This document shows, one piece after another, positions 27,048 through 35,077 of a DNA stretch of 46,123 bases. The notes beneath the pieces were generated by a model that worked only from the letters and a program-made list of their open reading frames with translations, did no database searches and was not told the DNA's origin. Source of the DNA: an uncultured Peptostreptococcaceae bacterium (GTDB lineage Bacteria; Bacillota; Clostridia; Peptostreptococcales; Anaerovoracaceae); NCBI GenBank assembly GCA_949740445.1, contig CATJIF010000092.1, positions 1-46,123 on the forward strand, in the 5' to 3' direction. Position numbers and translations under genes: made by a program. Numbering within the stretch: position 1 is the stretch's first letter; every line of letters starts with the position of its first letter.

Positions 27048-27101
27048 TATAACATCAGCCCGTTTTCAGACAACCATTTTACTCGTATTGCGAGTAGCTT
27101 T

Positions 27102-27150
27102 GGAGCTGCGGATACCAGCGATAGAACCGCCGGAGCGCAGCTCCTTTTTT
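27102..27150 (+). terminator. Intrinsic terminator after the YfcC carrier gene
   Basis: GGAGCTGCG (27102-27110) pairs perfectly with CGCAGCTCC (27136-27144) and is followed by TTTTTT. A 6-bp hairpin (27080-27096) precedes it. It lies between the carrier and the MocR gene, so the regulator is either on its own promoter or reached by partial read-through. Confidence 0.85.
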
Positions 27151-27198
27151 CTACCGTATTTGCATCTCACCCGCGGACAGCTAAAGGCAGGCCGAAAC

Positions 27199-28659
27199 AT
27201 GAATATCAAAATCAACAGAAACAGCGAAACTGCGATTTACCTGCAAATTAAAGGGTCGATCCAAAACCTGATCGCCTCCTCAGAGCTTGCTCCCGGCTAC
27301 AAGATGCCTTCGGAGCGCCGGCTTGCGCAGGAGCTTTCGGTTCACCGCAACACCGTGGTAAAAGCCTACAGCGAACTGATCGCTGAGGGCTACCTCTACG
27401 CCTCCCGACAGGCTCCCCGGGGATATTTCGTAAAGACGCCCCAGGCCGCACAGACCTTCAGCGGCCGGTTTTTCCCGCTGGAAAAAAAGATGCTCTACGA
27501 TTTTAACGAGCGGGAGAAATTTTTTCTGGACATCTTCTACAACTCCGTGCATCAGGAAAGCGGCTGCCTCGGCGGCATTGTCATGGACCGCTGCGCCTAT
27601 CCCACGGAACAGATGGAGGAAATCGCCTCCCGCATGGTTTACAGCAGTGCAGACGAAACCCAGCGGCTGAAAAAAAACATCTGCAAAATCCTTTCCGGCG
27701 AAAATATATACGTCAATCCCCGGAACATCCAAATCGTATCCGAGACCAACCAGGCGCTCAATTACCTGATGGCTCTGTTTCTTCACCAGGGGGACTGCAT
27801 TTTGGTGGAAGAGCCCATTACGCCGGACAACGTCTCTTTATTCCGCCAGAAGGAGCTGCAGCTGGTTACGGTTCCGATGGAGGCTGACGGCATGAACCTC
27901 TCCGTCCTGGAGGCGCTCATTCACAAGCACCATCCCAAATTCATCTACACCATGCCCAGCTATCACAATCCCACGGGCATTACCATGTCACTGGAAAAGC
28001 GCCTCCGCCTGCTGCAGATTGCTCAGGCCTGCAACATCCCCATCATCGAAGACGACTGCCTGAGAGAATTCCGCTACACCGAGCACCGGTTGCCCAGCCT
28101 CTATTCGCTGGATTCCCACAAATCCGTGGTCTATCTGCACTCCTTTACCCTGTCCTTTCCCTACGAGATTAAAACGGGGTATATCCTGGGGCCTTACGAT
28201 CTGGCGGAGCGCCTGGGCTACTGCATTATGGTAAATGAAACCAGCGTGGGAAACCTGGGTCTCTATCTTCTAAACGAATACATCGAACGGGGTCTGTTTT
28301 CCAAGCATCTGAGCTGGCTTGCCCAACACTACCGGGCCAAGCGCGACCTCCTCCTTTCCGAGCTGGAGGGGCTTCGCAACCTGGGCCTCTCCTGGGAAAC
28401 GCCCCAGGGCGGCCTTTTGGTGTGGTGCTCGCTGGACGAGAGCATCAAGGAACGCCAGCTGTGTTCCATCGCCTCCCGCAAAGGGCTTCTGATTATGCCC
28501 GGCTTTCTCTTCTATCCTTACGGCTATCTGGGAGCAGGCCACATCCGCCTGTGTTTTTCCAAGGGCAGCGATGAGGAAATCCGCCGCTGCGTGGCCCTGC
28601 TAAAAGAATCCCTGCTGGAGTGCAAAAGGGCAGGCAGTACAGGCGATCCGGAGGCATAG
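27199..28659 (+). CDS. MocR/GntR-type regulator with degenerate aminotransferase domain
   Basis: A 486-residue regulator with a GntR-type winged helix (residues 10-78: AIYLQIKGSIQNLIASSELA, MPSERRLAQELSVHRNTVVK) joined to a fold-type I aminotransferase-like domain (100-475). Conserved NPTG (257-260) and the C-terminal Arg in HIRLCF (Arg450) are present. The PLP Schiff-base lysine, expected in a SFSK-like motif, is Leu318 (SFTLSF), and the Tyr of the usual EDDY motif is Cys287 (EDDC). Covalent PLP binding is therefore unlikely. The start at 27199 is where homology begins, with AAAGGCAGG upstream. It sits between the carrier and the AbgA-like hydrolase and is the best candidate regulator of this locus. 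Confidence 0.9.
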   Translation: MNIKINRNSETAIYLQIKGSIQNLIASSELAPGYKMPSERRLAQELSVHRNTVVKAYSELIAEGYLYASRQAPRGYFVKTPQAAQTFSGRFFPLEKKMLYDFNEREKFFLDIFYNSVHQESGCLGGIVMDRCAYPTEQMEEIASRMVYSSADETQRLKKNICKILSGENIYVNPRNIQIVSETNQALNYLMALFLHQGDCILVEEPITPDNVSLFRQKELQLVTVPMEADGMNLSVLEALIHKHHPKFIYTMPSYHNPTGITMSLEKRLRLLQIAQACNIPIIEDDCLREFRYTEHRLPSLYSLDSHKSVVYLHSFTLSFPYEIKTGYILGPYDLAERLGYCIMVNETSVGNLGLYLLNEYIERGLFSKHLSWLAQHYRAKRDLLLSELEGLRNLGLSWETPQGGLLVWCSLDESIKERQLCSIASRKGLLIMPGFLFYPYGYLGAGHIRLCFSKGSDEEIRRCVALLKESLLECKRAGSTGDPEA

Positions 28660-28733
28660 CCTCAATCGTCTCAATAACCGCAAACATCTGCACAGCAACA
28701 ACAGTTATCACAACAGAAAGGAATCGAACGAAC

Positions 28734-30017
28734 ATGAGTAAGTTTACTGAATTCAGACGTGAGTTTCACAAGTTTGCAGAAAACGGCTGGCGCGAGATCC
28801 GCACCAGCGCCAGAATTGCCGAAATCCTCACCGGCATGGGGTATCAGTGCCTTATGGGCCCCGACGTGGTAAACACAGACAGCATCGTATCTTTTGTGCG
28901 CCCCACGCAGGAGGAAATGCAGGAGTGCAAAGAGCGCGCTGTCGCACAGGGAGCCGACCCGGCGTTTGTGGAGCGCACCTGCGGCATTCCCGGCGTCATC
29001 GCCGAATTCGATACCGGTACAGAGGGGCCTGTCACCGCTTTCCGCTTCGATATCGACTGCCTGCCTTACGACGAACCCCAGACGCCTGGTTACCGCCCCT
29101 TCGACGAAGGGTATATCTCCTGCAACCCCGGAGCGGTCCACGCCTGCGGCCACGATGCGCACACCGCCATGGGGCTTGGAATCGCCAGCGCCCTGGCAGA
29201 GCGTAAAGAGCAGCTTACGGGGAAAATCCGCCTGATCTTCCAGCCGGCGGAAGAAACCTTCGGCGGTGCGCTTTCCATCGTGGATAAGGGGCATCTGGAC
29301 GATGTGCAGAATTTCATCGCCATGCACGTGGCCTTAAGTGCGGAGAACCGCCCCCTGCCCTCACACACCATCTGCTGCGGCTGCAAGGATTTTCTCAGCG
29401 ACCGCCAGCTGGATGTTACCTTCCACGGAAGGGCTGCCCACCCTTGCGGCGCTGCACAGGAAGGTAAAAATGCGCTCCTGGCCGCCTGCTCTGCCGCTCT
29501 CAGCCTGCATGCCATCGCCCCCCACGAACAGGGACTTACCCGCGTTAACGTAGGAATGCTTCAGGCGGGAATCGCGCCCAACACCATCGCGCCCAACGCC
29601 CTGATGCAGATCGAATACCGCGGAGAAACCCCCGACATCTGCGAATATCTGGGAAAACGCGTCTTCGACATCCTGGATGGAACCGCCCGCGCCTACGATT
29701 TAACCTATACCTTCGACGACTACGGCGAAGTTCCTGTAGGGAAAAGCGACGATGCCATGATGGAGATTATACAGAGAGCAGCGCAGAAAGTGCCCTGGTT
29801 CGAAACGATTTACTTCGAAGGAAACGTAGGCGGCACCGACGACGCCGCTGCCATGATGACCCGCGTGCAGAAAAACGGCGGCATCGGCGCCTACATCGGC
29901 ATCGGCACCGATACGACGCAGCCGGTTCACAACGCGGAATTCGATATCGACGAAGACTGCATCGACGCTGCCATCGAGCTGTGCATGCACGCCCTGAGAG
30001 AAATCCACGGAAAATAA
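28734..30017 (+). CDS. M20 family amidohydrolase, AbgA-like
   Basis: A 427-residue M20 metallohydrolase resembling E. coli AbgA, a subunit that cleaves p-aminobenzoyl-glutamate. Shared features are the N-terminal ENGWREIRTSARIAE segment, HACGHDAH (136-143, metal ligands), QPAEET with catalytic Glu173 and ligand Glu174, a dimerisation domain (about 205-320) and HNAEFDIDE near the C terminus. The substrate is probably an N-acyl or aryl-amide amino acid. No AbgB partner is present, so it may act alone. It follows the MocR gene by 74 bp; the ATG at 28734 has AAAGGA upstream. Together with the YfcC carrier it forms an uptake-and-hydrolysis pair comparable to AbgT plus AbgAB. Confidence 0.9.
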   Translation: MSKFTEFRREFHKFAENGWREIRTSARIAEILTGMGYQCLMGPDVVNTDSIVSFVRPTQEEMQECKERAVAQGADPAFVERTCGIPGVIAEFDTGTEGPVTAFRFDIDCLPYDEPQTPGYRPFDEGYISCNPGAVHACGHDAHTAMGLGIASALAERKEQLTGKIRLIFQPAEETFGGALSIVDKGHLDDVQNFIAMHVALSAENRPLPSHTICCGCKDFLSDRQLDVTFHGRAAHPCGAAQEGKNALLAACSAALSLHAIAPHEQGLTRVNVGMLQAGIAPNTIAPNALMQIEYRGETPDICEYLGKRVFDILDGTARAYDLTYTFDDYGEVPVGKSDDAMMEIIQRAAQKVPWFETIYFEGNVGGTDDAAAMMTRVQKNGGIGAYIGIGTDTTQPVHNAEFDIDEDCIDAAIELCMHALREIHGK

Positions 30018-30039
30018 AAAACAAGCCATAAGGTCTATA

Positions 30040-30104
30040 AAAAAATAAAACCCCCGCTTCTGCCGGATGCGATGCTCCAGAAAAAGCGGGGGTTTGCTTT
30101 ATTA
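30040..30104. terminator. Bidirectional terminator between AbgA-like and YitT genes
   Basis: AAACCCCCGCTT (30048-30059) pairs with AAGCGGGGGTTT (30084-30095). An A-rich flank on one side (a T tract on the minus strand) and a T-rich flank on the other let it end transcripts from both convergent genes. Confidence 0.9.
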
Positions 30105-31055
30105 TTTTGTGCCTGATTCTATGCGTTCCCCTGCGGAAGCCTGCACGTTCTCTTCGATTTCATCGTCGTCGTGGATGGTGGTCGTTAAATCCAGCCGTTC
30201 AAACCCCTCTCCGATGATTTCAGAGGCGGAGGACAGGACGATAAATGCCGAAGGATCGTACTTGTGTATGATGGATTTTAATTTCGGGACCTCGTAGGGC
30301 TTTAGAACCACAAAGAGGATTTCCTTTTTCCCGCGGGAATACAGGCCCTTTCCTTCGATCAGCGTCGCTCCCCGGCCCATGTCCTCGAGGATTGCTGCAG
30401 CGATTTTATCCTGGTTGCGATTGGCAAAGATGTAAAATACGCTGGCCCTGTTAAAGCCGCTGTTGAGCTTGTCCGTTACGATAGATGCCACCGCAATGGC
30501 CAGGATGGCGTAGATTCCGGATTCGATGTTGCGGTAGACTACCATGGCCATCACTACGATAGAACCGTCGATTATCATAAGCATCTGCCCGATGCTGACA
30601 GCCTTGAATTTCGTAATCACCAGCTTGGCGAGAAGATCTGTTCCCCCTGCGGAAATCCCGGCGCGCGCCGACAAGGAGGCTGCGCATCCATACAAGAGGC
30701 CGCCACAGACCACTGCAACGATCTTATCCTCGCTTAAGCAGGGTAAAAACGCCGTTGCATCTACAATGAGGGAATACAGGCCTACCATAACCATGGAGAT
30801 GAGCACGTAGCGCTTTCCCTTGATGGTAATGCCCCACAAAACGATGGGGATATTGAGGATAAACACCGTCAACCCTACGGGAACCGACAGAAAATAGTTC
30901 AGAACAGTACCGATGCCGGCCAGCCCGCCCGCGGCGATATTATTATCGACATAAAACAGATTGAGAGCCAGCGCATACCCTACGTTAGCCAGCAAAAGAT
31001 ATCCGAGCTGCTGCCCGGAAATTCCCACCTTTTTTAACGGCGACATGTCTTTCAT
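30102..31055 (-). CDS. YitT family membrane protein (DUF161/DUF2179)
   Basis: A 317-residue protein with five to six membrane helices in the first 200 residues (LGYLLLANVGYALALNLFYV; NNIAAGGLAGIGTVLNYF; VGLTVFILNIPIVLWGI) and a soluble C-terminal DUF2179 domain at about 235-310 (GKGLYSRGKKEILFVVLKPYEV, IIHKYDPSAFIVLSSASEI). The tail is a PII-like alpha/beta fold thought to sense ligands. The function of the family is unsettled; transport has been suggested. AAAGGAGG precedes the ATG. Its promoter shares an 18-mer box with that of the YfcC carrier, linking it to the same regulation. Confidence 0.9.
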   Translation of the reverse strand: MKDMSPLKKVGISGQQLGYLLLANVGYALALNLFYVDNNIAAGGLAGIGTVLNYFLSVPVGLTVFILNIPIVLWGITIKGKRYVLISMVMVGLYSLIVDATAFLPCLSEDKIVAVVCGGLLYGCAASLSARAGISAGGTDLLAKLVITKFKAVSIGQMLMIIDGSIVVMAMVVYRNIESGIYAILAIAVASIVTDKLNSGFNRASVFYIFANRNQDKIAAAILEDMGRGATLIEGKGLYSRGKKEILFVVLKPYEVPKLKSIIHKYDPSAFIVLSSASEIIGEGFERLDLTTTIHDDDEIEENVQASAGERIESGTK

Positions 31056-31081
31056 CGTCAGACCTCCTTTCGAATATCTCC

Positions 31082-31126
31082 ACTATAGCGCAATCCCACA
31101 GGCTTTGGAAGTGCCAAAAATTTTAA
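31082..31126 (-). promoter_or_regulatory. YitT promoter with TTGGCACTT box
   Basis: On the minus strand the 18-mer TTAAAATTTTTGGCACTT (31109-31126) overlaps a weak -35 TTCCAA (31105-31110), with TATAGT (31082-31087) 17 bp further on. Sequence and geometry match the YfcC promoter. Confidence 0.65.
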
Positions 31127-31148
31127 ATTCCACCGTCCATAACCTCCG

Positions 31149-32135
31149 CTACGACAAGAGAAGCCCGATGAACTGCTCCGCTGTCAAATGATTGAAGTAT
31201 TCGGAAATATCGAGGGAAGAAAGCGCACCGCACACCGCGTCGCGTTGAAGGGCAACGCCACAGAGCGCTGTTGCCAGCTGCCGCTTGTCGCCGTTTCCAA
31301 AATAGTCGCCGTAAACGTCGAAGCCTTCGATTACGCCCTTCTTTACGGTCAGCCGCAGCTGGATGTTTCCACATCCCTCAAAGCGCCTGCTCTTTTCCAC
31401 CGTGCAGGCCGGGGAGTTTCCATAATTCCACTCCCAGGTGCGATAGCGGCGCCTTGCCAGCGTTTCGATCTGTTCTATATCCTGCTGCGTCAGCTCAAAG
31501 GGCTGTAACGGCAGTTCTTCCGATAGGTGAGCGATCAACAGGCGGCGAAATTCTTCGACGTCGACATCCTCTGCCACGCAGGGCCGGATATTGGCAACCC
31601 GGCTGCGAACGCTCTTTACGCCCTTGGATTGTATCTTCTCTGCCGAAACCCGCAGCGCCGACTCCACGGCGGACAAGTCGCTGTCGTACATCAGCGTGCC
31701 GTGGTGCATCACCCGTCCGCCCCTGAAATACTGGGAATTGCCGGAAAACTTGCGACCGTCGATGGTCATGTCGTTTCGCCCATTCAGTTCTGCCTTTACC
31801 CCCATTTTTTTTAGCGCCTTAATCACAGGACGGCAAAACCGCCCGAAGTCAAAGGCTTTTTTGCCGTCGTCTGTGATAAATGTAAAATTCAGATTGCCCA
31901 GGTCGTGATAGACGGCACCGCCGCCGGACAGCCTGCGCACCACGCGGATCTTCTTCGCTTCCACATATTCCCGGCAGATCTCAGCTTCTGTGTTCTGATG
32001 CTTGCCCACGATGATCGCGTTGTCGTTTTGCCACAGAAGGAAATACTCGTTCTCCCGGGGCAGGCAGTCGAAGACATACTGTTCCAGCGCCAGGTTAAAA
32101 TAAGGGTCGGTGGTTTTTACATTGATAAATTTCAT
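31149..32135 (-). CDS. lplA: Lipoate-protein ligase A
   Basis: A 328-residue ligase that activates free lipoate with ATP and attaches it to lipoyl domains such as GcvH. Motifs: NDNAIIVGKHQNTEAEI, RRLSGGGAVYHDLGNLNFTFI (lipoyl-AMP binding), and DGRKFSGNSQYF with the catalytic lysine. A C-terminal accessory domain (about 245-328) is present, as in self-sufficient LplA. The ATG at 32135 has AAGGAG upstream. It is the last gene of the glycine cleavage operon, 53 bp after lpdA, so the system carries its own lipoylation enzyme; no lipA or lipB is in the window. Confidence 0.93.
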   Translation of the reverse strand: MKFINVKTTDPYFNLALEQYVFDCLPRENEYFLLWQNDNAIIVGKHQNTEAEICREYVEAKKIRVVRRLSGGGAVYHDLGNLNFTFITDDGKKAFDFGRFCRPVIKALKKMGVKAELNGRNDMTIDGRKFSGNSQYFRGGRVMHHGTLMYDSDLSAVESALRVSAEKIQSKGVKSVRSRVANIRPCVAEDVDVEEFRRLLIAHLSEELPLQPFELTQQDIEQIETLARRRYRTWEWNYGNSPACTVEKSRRFEGCGNIQLRLTVKKGVIEGFDVYGDYFGNGDKRQLATALCGVALQRDAVCGALSSLDISEYFNHLTAEQFIGLLLS

Positions 32136-32188
32136 GGGCCGTCTCCTTCCTGCCAGGCCTCCGGGCAAAGGCTTTGCCGGGGAGGGTT

Positions 32189-33610
32189 CTACCGGGGCCG
32201 ACGCTTGGGCGCAATGTGCGTGGCCATGCCCTCCACATCCTCCAGCGCCTCTAAAATCGCTTCGTTATAGGTGGGATGCGGATGGATGACGGCTGCCGCT
32301 TCTTTGGCAGTCAGTCCCTGCGTTACGGCCAGCGACAGCTCGCTGATCATATCGGAGGCATTGGCGCACATCAGCTGCGCACCGACGATGCGGCCGCTTT
32401 CCGCTTCGCAGACGATTTTTGCAAAGCCGCGCTCCTGTGCGGAAATCAGGCTGCGCCCGTTGGCCGAAGTAATGAATTTTCCGGTCGTTACGGCGATTCC
32501 CCGCTCCTTTGCCTGCTCTTCGCTTATGCCGCAGCAGGCGATTTCAGGGCTCGTATAAATGCAGGATGGCACGCAGTCCAGGCGCTTTTCCGGCGTCCGC
32601 CCAGCTATGATATCCACGGCGTTACAGGCCTCTGCTGCCGCGTAGTGAGCCAGCTGTACGCCGCAGCCCGCATCTCCGGCTGCGTAGATTCCGCAAACCG
32701 TCGTCATGTAATGTTCGTCGGTGACGATGCGCCCCCGTTGGGTGGCGATGGCAAGCGACGCATCCCACAGTCCCTCCGTAGCCGCGCGACGACCGGCGGC
32801 GATCAGAACGCCGTCGCAGGAGATCTCAACTTCGCCTTTTTTATCCTCGTAAACGACGGACAGCCCGCCGTCCTGCCTGCGGATTTCTTTGACCAGAGCT
32901 TTGGCAATGCACTCCACACCCTTTTTCTTTAGAATCATCTTCAGGTTCTGGGCGATCTCCTTATCCATATTAGCCAAAATCCGGTCCATGGCTTCCAGCA
33001 CCGTTACCTTGCAGCCAAGGGCGGAAAAGACGCTGGCAAATTCCATGCCGATGACGCCGCCTCCCACGATTACAAGATGCTCGTATACCCGGGCCGCCTT
33101 GAGAATGTCGTCGCTGGTCATTACGCCGGGAAGCTCTACTCCAGGGATGGGCGGTTTCACCGCCGCCGAGCCGCAGGCGATGAGGATGTTTTCGCAGGAC
33201 AGCGCATGGGAAGCGCCCTCTGCTGTTTCTACCTGCACGCTTTGCAGGGCCCCACTTTCCGTGATTTTCGCCCTGCCGCAGATCAAATCCACGCCGTTGG
33301 CTTTTAAAAGCTCCTCCACACCGCCCCGCAGCTGGGCGGAAACCTCATCCTTAAACTGATAAAACCGCTCGATATCAAAGGAAACGTTTTCCGCAGACAC
33401 GCCGAAGCGCTGGGAATCGGCCGCGCTCTCAAAAGCGTGCGCGCACTGCAGCAGCGCCTTTGTCGGTATGCAGCCCCGGTTTAAGCAGGTGCCTCCGGCG
33501 GCAGCCTGCTCGACCACCGCCGTAGGAATACCGTATTTTGCGGCGCGAATGGCCGCCGTATAGCCCCCTGGTCCGGCACCGATGACGATCAGTCCGTACT
33601 GCTCCTTCAT
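32189..33610 (-). CDS. lpdA: Dihydrolipoyl dehydrogenase (glycine cleavage L protein)
   Basis: A 473-residue FAD/NAD disulfide oxidoreductase that reoxidises dihydrolipoyl-GcvH. The FAD-binding GAGPGGYTAAIRAAKYG, redox-active pair GGTCLNRGCIPTK (Cys42, Cys47), NAD-binding GGGVIGMEFASVFSALG and the C-terminal active-site HPHPTYNE (His445, Glu450) are all intact. There is no N-terminal lipoyl domain. Its ATG overlaps the gcvPB stop by 4 bp, with AAGGAGGAGG inside gcvPB, so it is translationally coupled. Confidence 0.95.
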   Translation of the reverse strand: MKEQYGLIVIGAGPGGYTAAIRAAKYGIPTAVVEQAAAGGTCLNRGCIPTKALLQCAHAFESAADSQRFGVSAENVSFDIERFYQFKDEVSAQLRGGVEELLKANGVDLICGRAKITESGALQSVQVETAEGASHALSCENILIACGSAAVKPPIPGVELPGVMTSDDILKAARVYEHLVIVGGGVIGMEFASVFSALGCKVTVLEAMDRILANMDKEIAQNLKMILKKKGVECIAKALVKEIRRQDGGLSVVYEDKKGEVEISCDGVLIAAGRRAATEGLWDASLAIATQRGRIVTDEHYMTTVCGIYAAGDAGCGVQLAHYAAAEACNAVDIIAGRTPEKRLDCVPSCIYTSPEIACCGISEEQAKERGIAVTTGKFITSANGRSLISAQERGFAKIVCEAESGRIVGAQLMCANASDMISELSLAVTQGLTAKEAAAVIHPHPTYNEAILEALEDVEGMATHIAPKRRPR

Positions 33611-35076
33611 CGCGCCTCCTCCTTTTTTGCCTTTGCCTTGCTGGAGGACGCCTGGGCCGCATAATAGTTGATTCTGGGGTTTCTTGCCGCAGAGAGCTCA
33701 TCCAGGCGGCGCACCGCTGCGCTGACCGGCGCCTCGTGCAGAGTGCCGGGCTCTTCGCAGGCCATGTCGTACAGCTTGCGGAAGGCCGCAACGGCTGCAT
33801 CCAGCGTTTCTTTGGATTCGGTTTCCGTAGGCTCTACCATCAGCGCCTCGTGGACGATCAGCGGGAAGTACATGGTCGGCGGATGGATGCCCAGATCCAG
33901 AAGCCCTTTGGCAACGTCCATGGCAGAAACGCCGGTCTTATGCTTTAAGGGGCTAAGGTCCATGACAAACTCGTGCATACAGCGCTCGTCGTAGGCCATC
34001 TTGTAAATGTCTTTTAAGCCCTCCATCATATAGTTGGCGTTGAGGACAGCGTGCTTTGCTACCTCGGGAATTCCTTCTCTTCCCAGCATCATCACGTAGG
34101 TCAGCGCCTTGACCATCACCAGGAAATTTCCGTAGAATTCCTTGACCTTGCCGATGCTCTTCTCCGGCTGCTCAAAGCGCAGCGTTTCGCCCTCTGCTAC
34201 ATAAGGGGCGGGCAGGAAGTCCACCAGCAGCTGCTTGCAGCCCACGGGGCCCGAACCGGGACCGCCGCCGCCGTGAGGCGTGGAAAAGGTCTTGTGCAGA
34301 TTCAGGTGAATAACGTCAAAACCCATGTCGCCGGGACGGACGATTCCCACCACGGCATTCAGATTGGCGCCGTCGTAATAGCAAAGGCCACCGGCCTCGT
34401 GGACGATCCGGGTGATCTCCAGGATGTTTTTATCGAACAGGCCCACTGTGTTGGGATTGGTCAGCATCAGGCCTGCCGTATCTTGCCCGCAGACCTCTCT
34501 CAGCTTCTGCAGATCCACGCAGCCATCTTCGCCCGAAGGGATGTTGACGACCTCAAAGCCGGCCATGGCAGCGCTGGCAGGGTTGGTGCCGTGGGCCGAA
34601 TCGGGCACGATGATCTTCGTGCGCCTGGCATCGCCTCTGTCTTCGTGGTAGGCTTTGATTAAAAGCAGTCCCGTCAGCTCTCCGTGCGCACCCGCTGCAG
34701 GCTGCATGGTCATGGCATCCATCCCCGTGATTTCGCACAGATACTTCTCGGCGGTCTTCATGGCTGTCAGGCATCCCTGCACGGTATCTTCTTCTTGCAG
34801 CGGATGCACGCCGGCAAATCCGGGCAGCGCCGCAGTGAGCTCGTTGATTTTGGGGTTGTATTTCATCGTGCAGGAACCCAGAGGATAGAATCCGTCGTTG
34901 ACGCCAAAGGTGCGCTTCATCAGCTGCGTGTAGTGGCGGCTCAGGTCGTTTTCCGACAGCTGCGGCAGCTTGGGCGCCTCTGCGCGGCATTCCTTCGGCA
35001 TAACGATTTCCACGTCGCAGGCAGGAAGGATGCTCAGTGCCCTGCCCTCTCTGCTCTTTTCAAAAATCAGCTCCAT
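33607..35076 (-). CDS. gcvPB: Glycine dehydrogenase (decarboxylating) subunit 2
   Basis: A 489-residue PLP-binding half of the P protein, which decarboxylates glycine and passes the aminomethyl group to lipoyl-GcvH. The PLP lysine is Lys262 in NLHKTFSTPHGGGGPGSGP; MQPAAGAHGE (125-132) and DSAHGTNPASAAMAGF are conserved. The last 30 residues are a Lys/Ala/Glu-rich tail. It starts one base after the gcvPA stop, with AAGGAGG overlapping the gcvPA end. The two-subunit P protein is typical of Bacillota. Confidence 0.96.
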   Translation of the reverse strand: MELIFEKSREGRALSILPACDVEIVMPKECRAEAPKLPQLSENDLSRHYTQLMKRTFGVNDGFYPLGSCTMKYNPKINELTAALPGFAGVHPLQEEDTVQGCLTAMKTAEKYLCEITGMDAMTMQPAAGAHGELTGLLLIKAYHEDRGDARRTKIIVPDSAHGTNPASAAMAGFEVVNIPSGEDGCVDLQKLREVCGQDTAGLMLTNPNTVGLFDKNILEITRIVHEAGGLCYYDGANLNAVVGIVRPGDMGFDVIHLNLHKTFSTPHGGGGPGSGPVGCKQLLVDFLPAPYVAEGETLRFEQPEKSIGKVKEFYGNFLVMVKALTYVMMLGREGIPEVAKHAVLNANYMMEGLKDIYKMAYDERCMHEFVMDLSPLKHKTGVSAMDVAKGLLDLGIHPPTMYFPLIVHEALMVEPTETESKETLDAAVAAFRKLYDMACEEPGTLHEAPVSAAVRRLDELSAARNPRINYYAAQASSSKAKAKKEEAR

Positions 35077-35077
35077 C

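Noticed and set aside
31094-31126. Sigma-54-like element (TGGCAC, 5 bp, AAGC) at the YitT promoter
   Set aside because: The matching YfcC and amidohydrolase promoters lack the GC element at the right distance while all three keep -10 boxes of the housekeeping type.
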